DNA of 64,000 nt from Sphingomonas guangdongensis (GCF_900199185.1 NZ_OBMI01000002.1:1-64000), one strand, 5' to 3'; shown: positions 44,587 through 52,185, counted from the first letter of the stretch. Notes: generated by a model not told the origin, from the letters alone. Numbers and translations are program-made.

Positions 44587-44608
44587 GGCGCGGGGTCATG
44601 GCGCGGGG
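44583..44608. repeat. 13-bp perfect tandem duplication over the ATP-grasp start codon
   Basis: TCATGGCGCGGGG occurs twice in a row (44583-44595 and 44596-44608). Each copy has an ATG on the minus strand; only the 44586 one is in frame with the ATP-grasp gene, and the other opens a different frame. The duplication may be recent slippage and could affect initiation. Confidence 0.75.
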
Positions 44609-44642
44609 CGACGGCGATGGGAAGCGCCGCGAGCTTGGGCAC

Positions 44643-44661
44643 CGCCAAGAAAGGGTTGGCG
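44643..44661 (-). terminator. Small hairpin after the Hsp70 gene
   Basis: CGCCAA (44643-44648) pairs with TTGGCG (44656-44661) around a 7-nt loop, 24 nt downstream of the Hsp70 stop on the minus strand. It could separate the chaperone trio from the ATP-grasp trio; the short stem makes this weak. Confidence 0.3.
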
Positions 44662-44684
44662 TCCGCGCAGCCCCGAGCTACCCG

Positions 44685-47204
44685 CTAGCGACGCAGACCC
44701 GCCAGCGCGGTAACGTCCGCGGTCTGCTCGCGCGGCAGGTTGAGCGTCTGCCCGAGCTTGTGGCACACCTCGCGCAGCTCGTTGATGTCGCGCGCGTCGG
44801 CGGCGGCGCGGCCGCGGGTGACCAGCGCGTCGAAGCGGGCCGGGTCGGTCGACAAGTGGCGCTGCGACTGCAGCCAACGGAAGCCCTCCAGATAATAGTC
44901 GGGACTGCGGCTGAGGGCGAGGCGGAGCACGCCCTCCATCGCCTCGATCGCGCGCTCCGCGACGCGGAAGCGCTCGTCGTCGAGCGCCTGCTCCGCGGTC
45001 GCGCGCTGTTGCTCGAACTGCGCGCGGTCATCCTGCGACAGCGAGGCGAGCAGCGCACGCGCGCTCGCCTCGACCCGGTACAGGTCGGCGCGGACCATCT
45101 GGAGGCGGAGCTCCGGGCGGTGGCGCAGCCGCGAGATGTCCTGGCGCAGCAATCGCGCCTCCTCCGCGATCGAACGGTAGGTGTCGGCCTCCCGCGCACC
45201 GTCGAGCCGGGTGAACTCGCCCGCGATTCGCGTGCGCAGCCGGGCGAGCTCGGAGGCGAACCGCGCCCGCACGGCCGCGTCGAGCTGACCGAAGTCGTCG
45301 AGCGCCTTGTCCGCGGCGATCAGCGCGTCGGTCGCGAACGCCGCGCCGTTGGTGCCGAAGTCGACGCGCGCGAGCTCGTCCGCGTAGAAGCTGTGATCGG
45401 CCAGGTGCAGCCCCTGCTCGGGCAGCTCGATGGAGCAGCGGATCAGCTGGCTGTCGTCGACCGACCAGTGAAGGATCACCTGCTCGCCGCTGCGCAGCGG
45501 CGCGGCATAGCCAGGCAGGTCGCGGCCGGAGAGGTGAAAGGACCCGATCAGCAGGTTTGCCTCCGGCTCCTGGACGCCGTCCGCCTGCTCGAACAGCTCG
45601 ACATCAATAGCGTCGTCGCTGCCCGGCGAAATGGGACGGGTGGCACGCAGCGTCTTGGTGCCCTTGAGCGGCAGGGTCTCGCCCTTGCGGACCAGCGGCT
45701 CCAGCACGTTGATCGCGCGCACGCCGTCGCCGTCCTCGACCTTGACGGAGATCGTGCTGGTGCACGGCGCGCCGGCCGCCGCCGCGGCGACGCGGGTGAC
45801 GGTCAGTGTACGTGAGCTTCCGGGGAGCGGCGCGCCGCCCGCGTCGGTCACCTCCATCGCGACGCTGGTTTCGCCGTCGGCCAGCTGGATCACGAACACC
45901 GGGCTCTCGTCCACCAGCCGCTCGCCATAGTCGCGGCCGTCGCTCGCGCGGGCGCTGACGCGCAGGCCGCTGGCACCCTTCGTCGCGGTCACGCGGATAC
46001 GCGCACGCTCGCGCGTCGTGCGTGCCTCATAGTCGAAGGAGACCTGCGCGCCCGGCGCCGCCTCCTGCACGCGTGCGGGCTTCGCCTGCGCCTCGTCGCC
46101 GCTCCAGTCGCGGCTCTCGGCGAAGATCGCCGCGCCACGCGCGACCGCGGTCATCGGATCGACGTCGAGGTCGGTCGCGATGCCGAGTTCAGCGGGTACG
46201 CGCTGGCGCACGATCGGCATCCGCGACGGGCCGCCGATCAGTACCACCTTGCTGACGTCGGCAGTGGTGTAGCCGTGATCGGTCACGACCTTGCGGCACA
46301 GCGCGATCGACTGGTCGATCTTGTCGGCGACCAGCGCCTCCAGGTCGGCACGGGCCACCGCCACCTCGACGAACAGTTCGCGCCCCGCCTCGTCGAGCGC
46401 GCGTGCGTCATGCTCCGACACGAAGATGATCGCCTGATCGGCGGTGGACAGCTCGACCTTGGCGGCCTCCGCGTTGGCGGTCGCGAGCGCCAGCAGGCGG
46501 CGGTACTCGGGCCGGCGCTGCCAGTCGCCGGTCAGCGCAAAGGTCTGCTGAAGCCACGGCTTGACCAGCGCATCGACCAGCATCCGGTCGAAGTCGCTGC
46601 CGCCGAGCATGTTGATCCCCTCGTGCGCTTCGATCGAGACCGCGCCGTCGATCGCGCGCACCAGCGCGACGTCGAACGTGCCGCCGCCCAGGTCGTAGAT
46701 CAGGAACAGCCCGTTGCGGGCCGCCGGGTTCTCCAGGCACGCCAGTGCGGCCGCGATCGGCTCCTGAAGCAGGCCGACCCGTTCCAGCCCGGCGGCGCGG
46801 GCGGCGCGGATCGTCGCCTCCGACTGCATCTGGTTGAACGCGGCCGGCACCGTCACGATTGCGCCCGCGACCGCCTCGTCGCCGACGCCGGCGCGCATCT
46901 GCTTCAGCAGCTGGCGCAGAACCTCCGCGCTCGCTTCCTCCGGCGTGATGCTGTCGGCGGCGGGACCGAAGGGCAGGGTGGTGCTGGTGCCGAGCAGCCG
47001 TTTGAAGCGGGCGGCGATCCCCTGCGGCGCGGTGCGCAGCTGGTCATAGGCGCGCTTGCCCACATAGCGTCCACCGTGCCGGTCGGTCATCACGACGGAG
47101 GCGAGCACGTCCTCTCCGCTCACCGCCTTGAAGAGGTCGAGCCGGCCGGCGCGGTTGCCGACGATCGCCGAGTTGGACGTGCCGAGATCGATGCCGAGGT
47201 ACAT
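44685..47204 (-). CDS. Divergent Hsp70 with an Ig-like insert before the substrate-binding domain
   Basis: 839 residues, about 200 more than DnaK. ATPase domain 1-365: phosphate-1 GIDLGTSNS, phosphate-2 IYDLGGGTFD (169-178), adenosine motif VVLIGGPSRMPIV (320-332). Residues about 385-472 form an extra beta-rich, Ig-like segment (RIRVTATKGASGLRVSARAS ... SRTLTVTRV) exactly where DnaK has its short interdomain linker. The substrate-binding beta domain follows at about 483-600 (VLEPLVRKGETLPLKGTKTL, LLIGSFHLSG), then a long helical tail to 839. ATP hydrolysis looks intact; client range and coupling are probably altered by the insert. It starts 3 nt after the GrpE-like gene, in one operon with it and the J-like gene. 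Confidence 0.9.
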   Translation of the reverse strand: MYLGIDLGTSNSAIVGNRAGRLDLFKAVSGEDVLASVVMTDRHGGRYVGKRAYDQLRTAPQGIAARFKRLLGTSTTLPFGPAADSITPEEASAEVLRQLLKQMRAGVGDEAVAGAIVTVPAAFNQMQSEATIRAARAAGLERVGLLQEPIAAALACLENPAARNGLFLIYDLGGGTFDVALVRAIDGAVSIEAHEGINMLGGSDFDRMLVDALVKPWLQQTFALTGDWQRRPEYRRLLALATANAEAAKVELSTADQAIIFVSEHDARALDEAGRELFVEVAVARADLEALVADKIDQSIALCRKVVTDHGYTTADVSKVVLIGGPSRMPIVRQRVPAELGIATDLDVDPMTAVARGAAIFAESRDWSGDEAQAKPARVQEAAPGAQVSFDYEARTTRERARIRVTATKGASGLRVSARASDGRDYGERLVDESPVFVIQLADGETSVAMEVTDAGGAPLPGSSRTLTVTRVAAAAAGAPCTSTISVKVEDGDGVRAINVLEPLVRKGETLPLKGTKTLRATRPISPGSDDAIDVELFEQADGVQEPEANLLIGSFHLSGRDLPGYAAPLRSGEQVILHWSVDDSQLIRCSIELPEQGLHLADHSFYADELARVDFGTNGAAFATDALIAADKALDDFGQLDAAVRARFASELARLRTRIAGEFTRLDGAREADTYRSIAEEARLLRQDISRLRHRPELRLQMVRADLYRVEASARALLASLSQDDRAQFEQQRATAEQALDDERFRVAERAIEAMEGVLRLALSRSPDYYLEGFRWLQSQRHLSTDPARFDALVTRGRAAADARDINELREVCHKLGQTLNLPREQTADVTALAGLRR

Positions 47205-47207
47205 GCG

Positions 47208-47552
47208 CTAGCCCTGTTTCAGGAGGATCTTGCCGGGGTGCAGGACGCGCCCGTCGGCCAGGATGGTGGGTTCGATTGTCGCCTCGATCAGTGGATCGGT
47301 GCCGGCGACGTCATCGGCGTTGACCGGAGAGGCTGGTACGTCCGCGGTCCAGCGCGCGCCGTCGTAGCAGGCGAGCGCCATGTTCTCGCCGGCCAAAATC
47401 GCGTCGAGGCGGCGGCGGGCGAAGCGGAGCTGCGCCTGAGCGGCGACGCTCCGCTCGACGCTCATGAACGCCGTCTCGCGCTCCAGCGCGGCGCACAGCT
47501 TCCAGTGCTGAACCGCCAGGTCGGCGAGGCTGCGGGTCGGATCGGTGCTCAC
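47208..47552 (-). CDS. Small GrpE-like protein, putative nucleotide exchange factor of the Hsp70
   Basis: 114 residues from GTG 47552, overlapping the J-like gene stop by 4 nt (GTGA). Residues about 1-55 are helical and charged (RSLADLAVQHWKLCAALE, SVAAQAQLRFARRRLDAIL). The C-terminal half is beta-rich and ends IEPTILADGRVLHPGKILL, which resembles the end of GrpE, where a conserved GRVLRPA-type strand contacts Hsp70. The long dimerising helix of GrpE is much shortened. The match is by pattern, not by strong identity; position between a J-like protein and an Hsp70 makes the exchange-factor role the best guess. Confidence 0.6.
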   Translation of the reverse strand: MSTDPTRSLADLAVQHWKLCAALERETAFMSVERSVAAQAQLRFARRRLDAILAGENMALACYDGARWTADVPASPVNADDVAGTDPLIEATIEPTILADGRVLHPGKILLKQG

Positions 47553-49039
47553 GCGTCCACCCGCCTCGGCCGCACCGGCACCGTCCACGACAGGCCGAAG
47601 TGCTGGAGGTCCTGCTCCAGCTTCGCGGCGATGTCGGCCGGCGCAGGCTGCCCGCCCAGCCACATCGTGACCGCGCGCGAGGCGGCGCGCGCCTCCAGCT
47701 CGTTGTGCAGTTTGACGCCGAGTTCGCGCAGAGCGAGGAACAGGTTGGTCAGCCCTTCCTCGTTGAGGTCGTCGGCATCGTCGAACAGCGCAGCGAACGC
47801 GCCCGCGGTACCGCCGCCCCGCTCCAGGCAGCCGCGCTCCACCTCCCGCGCGAACGTCTCCAGGTTGGCGAGCGCGCGGAAGTGGAGCTGCTCCGCCCGC
47901 CGGCAGGTCGCGTTGGAGACTAGGGTCGGCAGCTCGCGCTCCAGTGCGGCGCGCCGGATCGGCACATGCGCGAAGCAGGCGCGCAGGGCCTTCGCAAGGC
48001 GCAGCGCGATCTCATACTGCCGGTGCTCGTTGGAGTGCTGCAGGATCAGCTCGCGCACGTGGGTGAAGATGTCGGCAGAGGCCGGATCGTCGAGCCCGCG
48101 GGCCGCCTCGTGGATCTGGATCGGACGGCGCAGGCTCGACCAGTAATCAAGCGTGGAGAGCAGGGTGCCGGCGTGGACCTCCTGCTCGGGCTGCGCGCGC
48201 ATGGCGGCGAGGGTGGCAGTGATCCGGCCCTGCGCGCCGTCCAGCACCGCCGCGATCTGGTCGCCGTAGCTGCGGAGCAGTTCGTCGCGGAGCGTCGCGC
48301 CGAAGCCGCTGACCGCCGGCGGCTGCTCCTTCAGCACCTGGGTAAGCGCGGCGCGGGTGGTGACGCTCGCGGCGAACAGCGGTGCGGCGAGCAAACCGAT
48401 CTCCCGCGCGCGCTCGCCGAGCAGCTCGTAGTAGGTCTCGCGCTCGATCTCCCGACCGTGCGCCTTGAAGCGGGCATCGTCCAATCGGTCGAGCAATACG
48501 TCGGCCGCCACGCCCTGTGCGTCCGCCACGATCAGCGTCAGGTCGTCCGGTGCGGTTGCACCCGCCTCGACCAGCGCGACCGACAGGTTGACCCGGCTGA
48601 TCCCGGTCGCCTTGTCCCGCACGGAGCGGAGCGTCGCCATGTCGCCGGTCGCGAGCGCACGCCGGGTCGCGGCCACGGTTGGCAGCGGCAGGTCGGGCAG
48701 CCAGCCGATCTCGCTCGCCAGTCGCTCGCGCGGAGCCATCAGCCGGGCCCGTGCCGCCGTCAGGATCGCGGGGTCGGCACCGGGCTCGAACGACCGCTCG
48801 TCCAGCGCATCGTTGATGGCGGCGGTTGTCGCGCTCGGCTCGACTCCGAGCAGGGCGAAGGGGTTGCGCGCGAGCGTGGTGACGGCGGCGTCGTGGCCGC
48901 TGCCGTCGTCCACCGGCGGGCTCGCCGCTGCGCTTGAGCGATCGCGCATTCGTTGGAGGCGCGCGGACGCGGCCTCGACGGCCGCCTCGTCCACGGCCTC
49001 AGTCTCCACCGGCGCCGGTCGGCGTCCCCAGAACCCCAC
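47549..49039 (-). CDS. J-domain-like co-chaperone lacking the HPD motif
   Basis: 496 residues from GTG 49039, with AAGGGGGC upstream. Residues about 57-117 look like a J domain: NPFALLGVEPSATTAAINDA, then a helix and ARARLMAPRERLASEIGWLPD, as in J proteins whose helices II and III flank the loop. The His-Pro-Asp tripeptide that stimulates Hsp70 ATPase is not present (the loop reads RSFEPGADP). The remaining 380 residues are helical, with repeated ALERELP/RAEQLHFRAL-type segments, and may form a scaffold or client-binding part. It is the first gene of the chaperone trio, 79 bp after the SDR stop. I call it J-like, not DnaJ. Confidence 0.7.
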   Translation of the reverse strand: MGFWGRRPAPVETEAVDEAAVEAASARLQRMRDRSSAAASPPVDDGSGHDAAVTTLARNPFALLGVEPSATTAAINDALDERSFEPGADPAILTAARARLMAPRERLASEIGWLPDLPLPTVAATRRALATGDMATLRSVRDKATGISRVNLSVALVEAGATAPDDLTLIVADAQGVAADVLLDRLDDARFKAHGREIERETYYELLGERAREIGLLAAPLFAASVTTRAALTQVLKEQPPAVSGFGATLRDELLRSYGDQIAAVLDGAQGRITATLAAMRAQPEQEVHAGTLLSTLDYWSSLRRPIQIHEAARGLDDPASADIFTHVRELILQHSNEHRQYEIALRLAKALRACFAHVPIRRAALERELPTLVSNATCRRAEQLHFRALANLETFAREVERGCLERGGGTAGAFAALFDDADDLNEEGLTNLFLALRELGVKLHNELEARAASRAVTMWLGGQPAPADIAAKLEQDLQHFGLSWTVPVRPRRVDA

Positions 49040-49118
49040 TTTGCCCCCTTCGCTCGATCAGCGTGTGACGACGCTAACCGGCGGAGGTGGAGATCGGGTT
49101 ACTGGGAACGCCTGATGT

Positions 49119-49832
49119 TCAGGCCCCGAACGCCCCGTCGATCGTGTGCATGGCTCCCGTCACGAAGCCGGCTTCGGGTCCGGCGAGCCAGGCGACCATC
49201 CCGGCGACTTCGTCCGCGCGGCCGTGCCGCTTGATCGCCATGAAGCTGTGCATCAGCTCCTTCATCGGTCCGTCCGCCGGGTTGGCGTCGGTGTCGATCG
49301 GGCCGGGCTGGACGACGTTGATCGTGATCCCGCGCGGGCCGAAATCGCGCGCCAGCCCGCGGGCGAGACCCTGCAAGGCCGACTTGCTGAGCGCGTAGGA
49401 CGCCATGCCGGGGACGGGCATCCGGTCACCGTTGACCGATCCGATGACGATGATCCGCCCGCCATCGGGCATTTTGCGCGCCGCCTCGACCGACGCGTGG
49501 TAGGGCGCGTGGATGTTGACGCGGAACAGCCGGTCGATCGCGTCCGGATCCTGCTCCAGCGCGTCGCCGAAGATCGCAAAGCCGGCGTTCACGACCAGCA
49601 CGTCGAGCGGCCCGCTGTCGCGAACCCGCGCGATCACCGCGTCGCGGTCGGCGCTGTCGGTGTGCTCCACGGTCGCGCCCGTCTCCGCCGCCAGCGCGAG
49701 CGCCGCGTCGCGCGATCCGGCGTAGGTGAAGGTAACTCGCGCACCATCGCCCGTGAAGCGGCGAACGATCGCCGCGCCGATCCCGCGGCTGCCCCCCAGA
49801 ACCAGAACCGACTTGCCATCGACCGCCGCCAT
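49119..49832 (-). CDS. Short-chain dehydrogenase/reductase (second paralog)
   Basis: 237 residues. Cofactor motif GGSRGIGAA, NAG in VVNAGFAIF, catalytic Ser in GSVNGDRM, YxxxK in ASYALSKSAL, and the segment QPGPIDTDANPADG also found in the SDR at 38.1 kb. Overall the two proteins are similar along their length, so they are paralogs, but they are controlled by different regulator types. ATG 49832 has AAGGAAG 9-15 nt upstream; the frame continues upstream across the operator, which makes a longer form unlikely. Divergent from the TetR gene with 75 bp between starts. Confidence 0.9.
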   Translation of the reverse strand: MAAVDGKSVLVLGGSRGIGAAIVRRFTGDGARVTFTYAGSRDAALALAAETGATVEHTDSADRDAVIARVRDSGPLDVLVVNAGFAIFGDALEQDPDAIDRLFRVNIHAPYHASVEAARKMPDGGRIIVIGSVNGDRMPVPGMASYALSKSALQGLARGLARDFGPRGITINVVQPGPIDTDANPADGPMKELMHSFMAIKRHGRADEVAGMVAWLAGPEAGFVTGAMHTIDGAFGA

Positions 49833-49853
49833 CAGATGCTTCCTTGAGGTTTG

Positions 49854-49869
49854 TGTAGTGGCGGCTACA
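49854..49869. promoter_or_regulatory. Candidate TetR operator 1, TGTAG-N6-CTACA
   Basis: A perfect 5-bp inverted repeat 22 bp upstream of the SDR start. Together with the related site at 49901-49916 it brackets the divergent promoter region. Confidence 0.5.
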
Positions 49870-49900
49870 TATACCGGCATAGGTGATCGTCAAGGATATT

Positions 49901-49916
49901 TGTACGAGTGACTACA
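49901..49916. promoter_or_regulatory. Candidate TetR operator 2, TGTAC-N6-CTACA, over the tetR start codon
   Basis: Same architecture as the site at 49854 with one mismatch in the left arm. It covers the GTG start of the TetR gene at 49908, so binding would block both transcription and clearance of its own gene: a tight autoregulation signal. Confidence 0.5.
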
Positions 49917-50495
49917 AAAGAAGTTCGCCCGCGGGGACGCCCGCGCCGCTTCGACCCCGAAGCGGCGGTCGAGACCGCGCAGGCGCTGTTCCATGCCCGT
50001 GGTTACGACGCGGTCGGGGTGGCCGACGTGACCGCCGCGCTCGGCATCAACCCGCCGAGCTTCTACGCGGCATTCGGCAGCAAGGCGGCGCTCTACGCCC
50101 GGGTGCTCGCGCGCTGGGGTGAGCACGGCGCGATCCCGTTCGCCGACATCCTGCGCCCCGACCGGCCGGTCGCGGAGGGCCTTGCCGCGCTGCTGGAGGC
50201 GGCGGCGCGGCGCTATGCCGCCGGTGCCGATGCGCGCGGGTGCCTGGTGCTGGAAGGAACCCGCGCCAGCGATGCCGACGCGCGCGACGCCGCGCTCGCG
50301 TGCAACCGCGCGGCGGAGGCGCTGATCCGCAACTACATCGCGGCGCGCCACCCCCTACAGGCGGCGGCGGTCGCCGACTATGTCAGCACGGTCATGTCCG
50401 GGCTCTCCGCCAAGGCGCGCAACGGCCACGCCGTCGACCAGCTCATCGCCACCGCACGATTGGCGAGCCGTCCGCTCGCGGACCTGCTCGGCTGA
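49908..50495 (+). CDS. TetR/AcrR family regulator, divergent from the SDR
   Basis: 195 residues. Helix-turn-helix DVTAALGINPPSFYAAFGSKAALYARVL at about 39-66 is of the type seen in regulators of short-chain dehydrogenases and other small redox enzymes. The ligand domain has RGCLVLEGTRASDADARDAALACNRAAEALI with two Cys. The N-terminus TTKEVRPRGRPRRFDPE is the common RGRPR arm. GTG 49908 follows CAAGGAT by about 10 nt. The paired operators between it and the SDR support direct control of both genes. Inducer unknown. Confidence 0.9.
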   Translation: MTTKEVRPRGRPRRFDPEAAVETAQALFHARGYDAVGVADVTAALGINPPSFYAAFGSKAALYARVLARWGEHGAIPFADILRPDRPVAEGLAALLEAAARRYAAGADARGCLVLEGTRASDADARDAALACNRAAEALIRNYIAARHPLQAAAVADYVSTVMSGLSAKARNGHAVDQLIATARLASRPLADLLG

Positions 50496-50544
50496 CCGGC
50501 GCGCGGCAGGTGACAGCGCGCGGGCGCGGGCCTAAACGGCTCCG

Positions 50545-50943
50545 GTGTCCGCCCGCCGCCACCTGACCGCACATCGCCGCTGCGCCGGGCTGATCCTGGC
50601 ACTCGCGCTGCTGGTCAAGCTGCTGGTGCCGGCCGGCTACATGGTCGATCGCGGCGGCGGCCACATCGTCATCACCATCTGCTCGGGCACTGCGCCGCGC
50701 CAGATGACGATGGACATGGGCGGAAAGCACCATGAAGGAAGCGGCGATCGCGGTGCCACCGCGGACATGCCGTGCGCCTTCGCCGGGCTGGCCGCGCCGG
50801 TCCTCGGGCCGATCGATCCGCTCCAGCTCGCGCTGCTGATCGCCTTCGTCCTGGCGCTGGGCGTTGCGAGAAGCGTGCCGGGCGCGCCGGCGCCGCCGGT
50901 CCACCTGCGACCGCCGCTCAGAGGACCACCGATCCTCGCCTGA
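50545..50943 (+). CDS. DUF2946 family small membrane protein
   Basis: 132 residues from GTG 50545: basic N-terminus, one membrane segment (CAGLILALALLVKLLVPAGYM), a short loop with HIVITICSG and HHEGSGD, then a second membrane segment (LQLALLIAFVLALGVA) and a Pro-rich tail. This fits DUF2946, often beside TonB receptors and PepSY proteins and linked to copper or iron handling; Cys and Met/His residues in the loop (CSG, MTMDMGGKHH) could bind metal. It leads the unit with the PepSY and receptor genes. Confidence 0.78.
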   Translation: MSARRHLTAHRRCAGLILALALLVKLLVPAGYMVDRGGGHIVITICSGTAPRQMTMDMGGKHHEGSGDRGATADMPCAFAGLAAPVLGPIDPLQLALLIAFVLALGVARSVPGAPAPPVHLRPPLRGPPILA

Positions 50944-51022
50944 CCGAAGCTGGCGCGTCCCATGGATGCGTCCTGTTCAAGGCTGCGCGTCTGCCATCGA
51001 CGGCGGCCGGTCGGAGGATTTC

Positions 51023-51064
51023 ATGTCTTCAGTCGCACCGTGCGTGCGGCGCGTTCCGCTGTGA
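51023..51064 (+). CDS. Possible 13-codon leader peptide coupled to the PepSY gene
   Basis: GGAGGA at 51013-51018 sits correctly before ATG 51023, which opens a short frame MSSVAPCVRRVPL ending TGA 51062-51064. That stop overlaps the GTG start of the PepSY gene (51061) by 4 nt. The PepSY start has no ribosome site of its own, so ribosomes may load at the leader and restart. Expression of so short a frame cannot be shown from sequence. Confidence 0.45.
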   Translation: MSSVAPCVRRVPL

Positions 51065-52185
51065 CGCGCCCGCGCCTCCTCATCCGTCGCCTGCACCTGT
51101 GGCTCGGCCTGTCGCTCGGCGTGCTGCTGGTGGTGCTCGGTTTCACCGGCTCGGCCCTCGTCTTCTATGTCGGGATCGACGAGGTGCTGCACCCGCCCGC
51201 GCGGAGCCGGACCGACGTGCCGGGGCCTGGCTGGGTCTCGCCCATCTGGGACCGTGCGGTCGCGACCGGCCGCGCGCGCTGGCCCGATCCCGCGGGCACC
51301 TGGTCGCTCGAGGTGACTGGCGCAGGCGGGGCGATACCCGCGCGCTACTATCCGGCCTCCGAGCACCACGATCACCATGCCGAGCGGCTGATGGTCTGGT
51401 TCGCAGCCGACGGCGGGCGCATCGTCCGCGCGGATCCGTGGGGCGGGTACCTGATGAGCTGGCTGTACGAGGTGCACATGCACCTCCTCGCCGGGGAGGG
51501 CGGGCGGCTGGTGGTCGGCTGGGGCGGGGCCGCGTCGCTCCTGCTGCTGCTGAGCGGCGTCGTCGCCTGGTGGCCGCGCGGCAGCTGGCGCAAGGCGCTC
51601 GCCCTCAAGCGCCGCGCGGCACCGATCCGCCGCGTGCGCGACCTCCACAAGCTGACCGGCGTGGGAAGTGCCGCGCTGCTGCTGGTGGTGGTCGCAACCG
51701 GGGTGCTGCTCGCGCTGCCGGAGGTGAAGGCGGCGCTGCGCTTCCCCGCGTCCCCGCCCGACCCCCGTTCGGCGGCAGCAACGGGTGTACAGATCCCGGT
51801 CGCGCGGGCGCTCGCGGCGGCGCGACAGGCGGTGCCGGACGGTCGCCTCGCCTTCATCGACGTTCCGGGCGCAGGCGATGCGCCGTTCCGGGTGCGGCTG
51901 GCGGTGCCGGGCGACCCGCACCGGCGCTTCCCCTCCAGCTACGTCTGGATCGACCAGCACAGCGGCCGGGTGCTCGCGGTTCGCGACCTGCGGAGCGGCG
52001 GCACCGGCGCGACGCTCTCCGCCTGGATCCGCCCGCTTCACGACGGCTCGGTCGGCGGGCTCCCGATCCGCATCGTCGCCGTGCTCGTCGGCCTCATGCC
52101 CGCCGTGCTGTTTGCGACCGGGCTCCTCCACTGGCGCCGGCGCCGTGCCGCCCGGACGCTCGCGCTCTCAAGGATGACCACATGA
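51061..52185 (+). CDS. PepSY-associated membrane protein
   Basis: 374 residues with four membrane helices: RRLHLWLGLSLGVLLVVLGFTGSALVF near the N-terminus, two in the middle (ASLLLLLSGVVAWWPRGSW and VGSAALLLVVVATGVLLALP), and one near the C-terminus followed by LLHWRRRR. His pairs lie in EVHMHLLAG and RDLHKLTG. This is the PepSY_TM layout of inner-membrane proteins found with siderophore receptors, some of which reduce ferric siderophores at the periplasmic face. GTG 51061 was preferred because it begins the typical TRPRLLIRRLHLWLG start; the upstream in-frame ATG 50962 lacks a ribosome site. The stop overlaps the receptor start (ATGA). Confidence 0.85.
   Translation: MTRPRLLIRRLHLWLGLSLGVLLVVLGFTGSALVFYVGIDEVLHPPARSRTDVPGPGWVSPIWDRAVATGRARWPDPAGTWSLEVTGAGGAIPARYYPASEHHDHHAERLMVWFAADGGRIVRADPWGGYLMSWLYEVHMHLLAGEGGRLVVGWGGAASLLLLLSGVVAWWPRGSWRKALALKRRAAPIRRVRDLHKLTGVGSAALLLVVVATGVLLALPEVKAALRFPASPPDPRSAAATGVQIPVARALAAARQAVPDGRLAFIDVPGAGDAPFRVRLAVPGDPHRRFPSSYVWIDQHSGRVLAVRDLRSGGTGATLSAWIRPLHDGSVGGLPIRIVAVLVGLMPAVLFATGLLHWRRRRAARTLALSRMTT

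Noticed and set aside
46275..48146. 623-codon plus-strand frame across the Hsp70, GrpE-like and J-like genes
   Set aside because: It crosses three genes that are coupled on the other strand and has no recognisable motif.
50772..52181. 470-codon upstream extension of the third TonB receptor
   Set aside because: It overlies the DUF2946 and PepSY genes in another frame and lacks receptor character; the receptor starts at ATG 52182 with a ribosome site and ATGA overlap.
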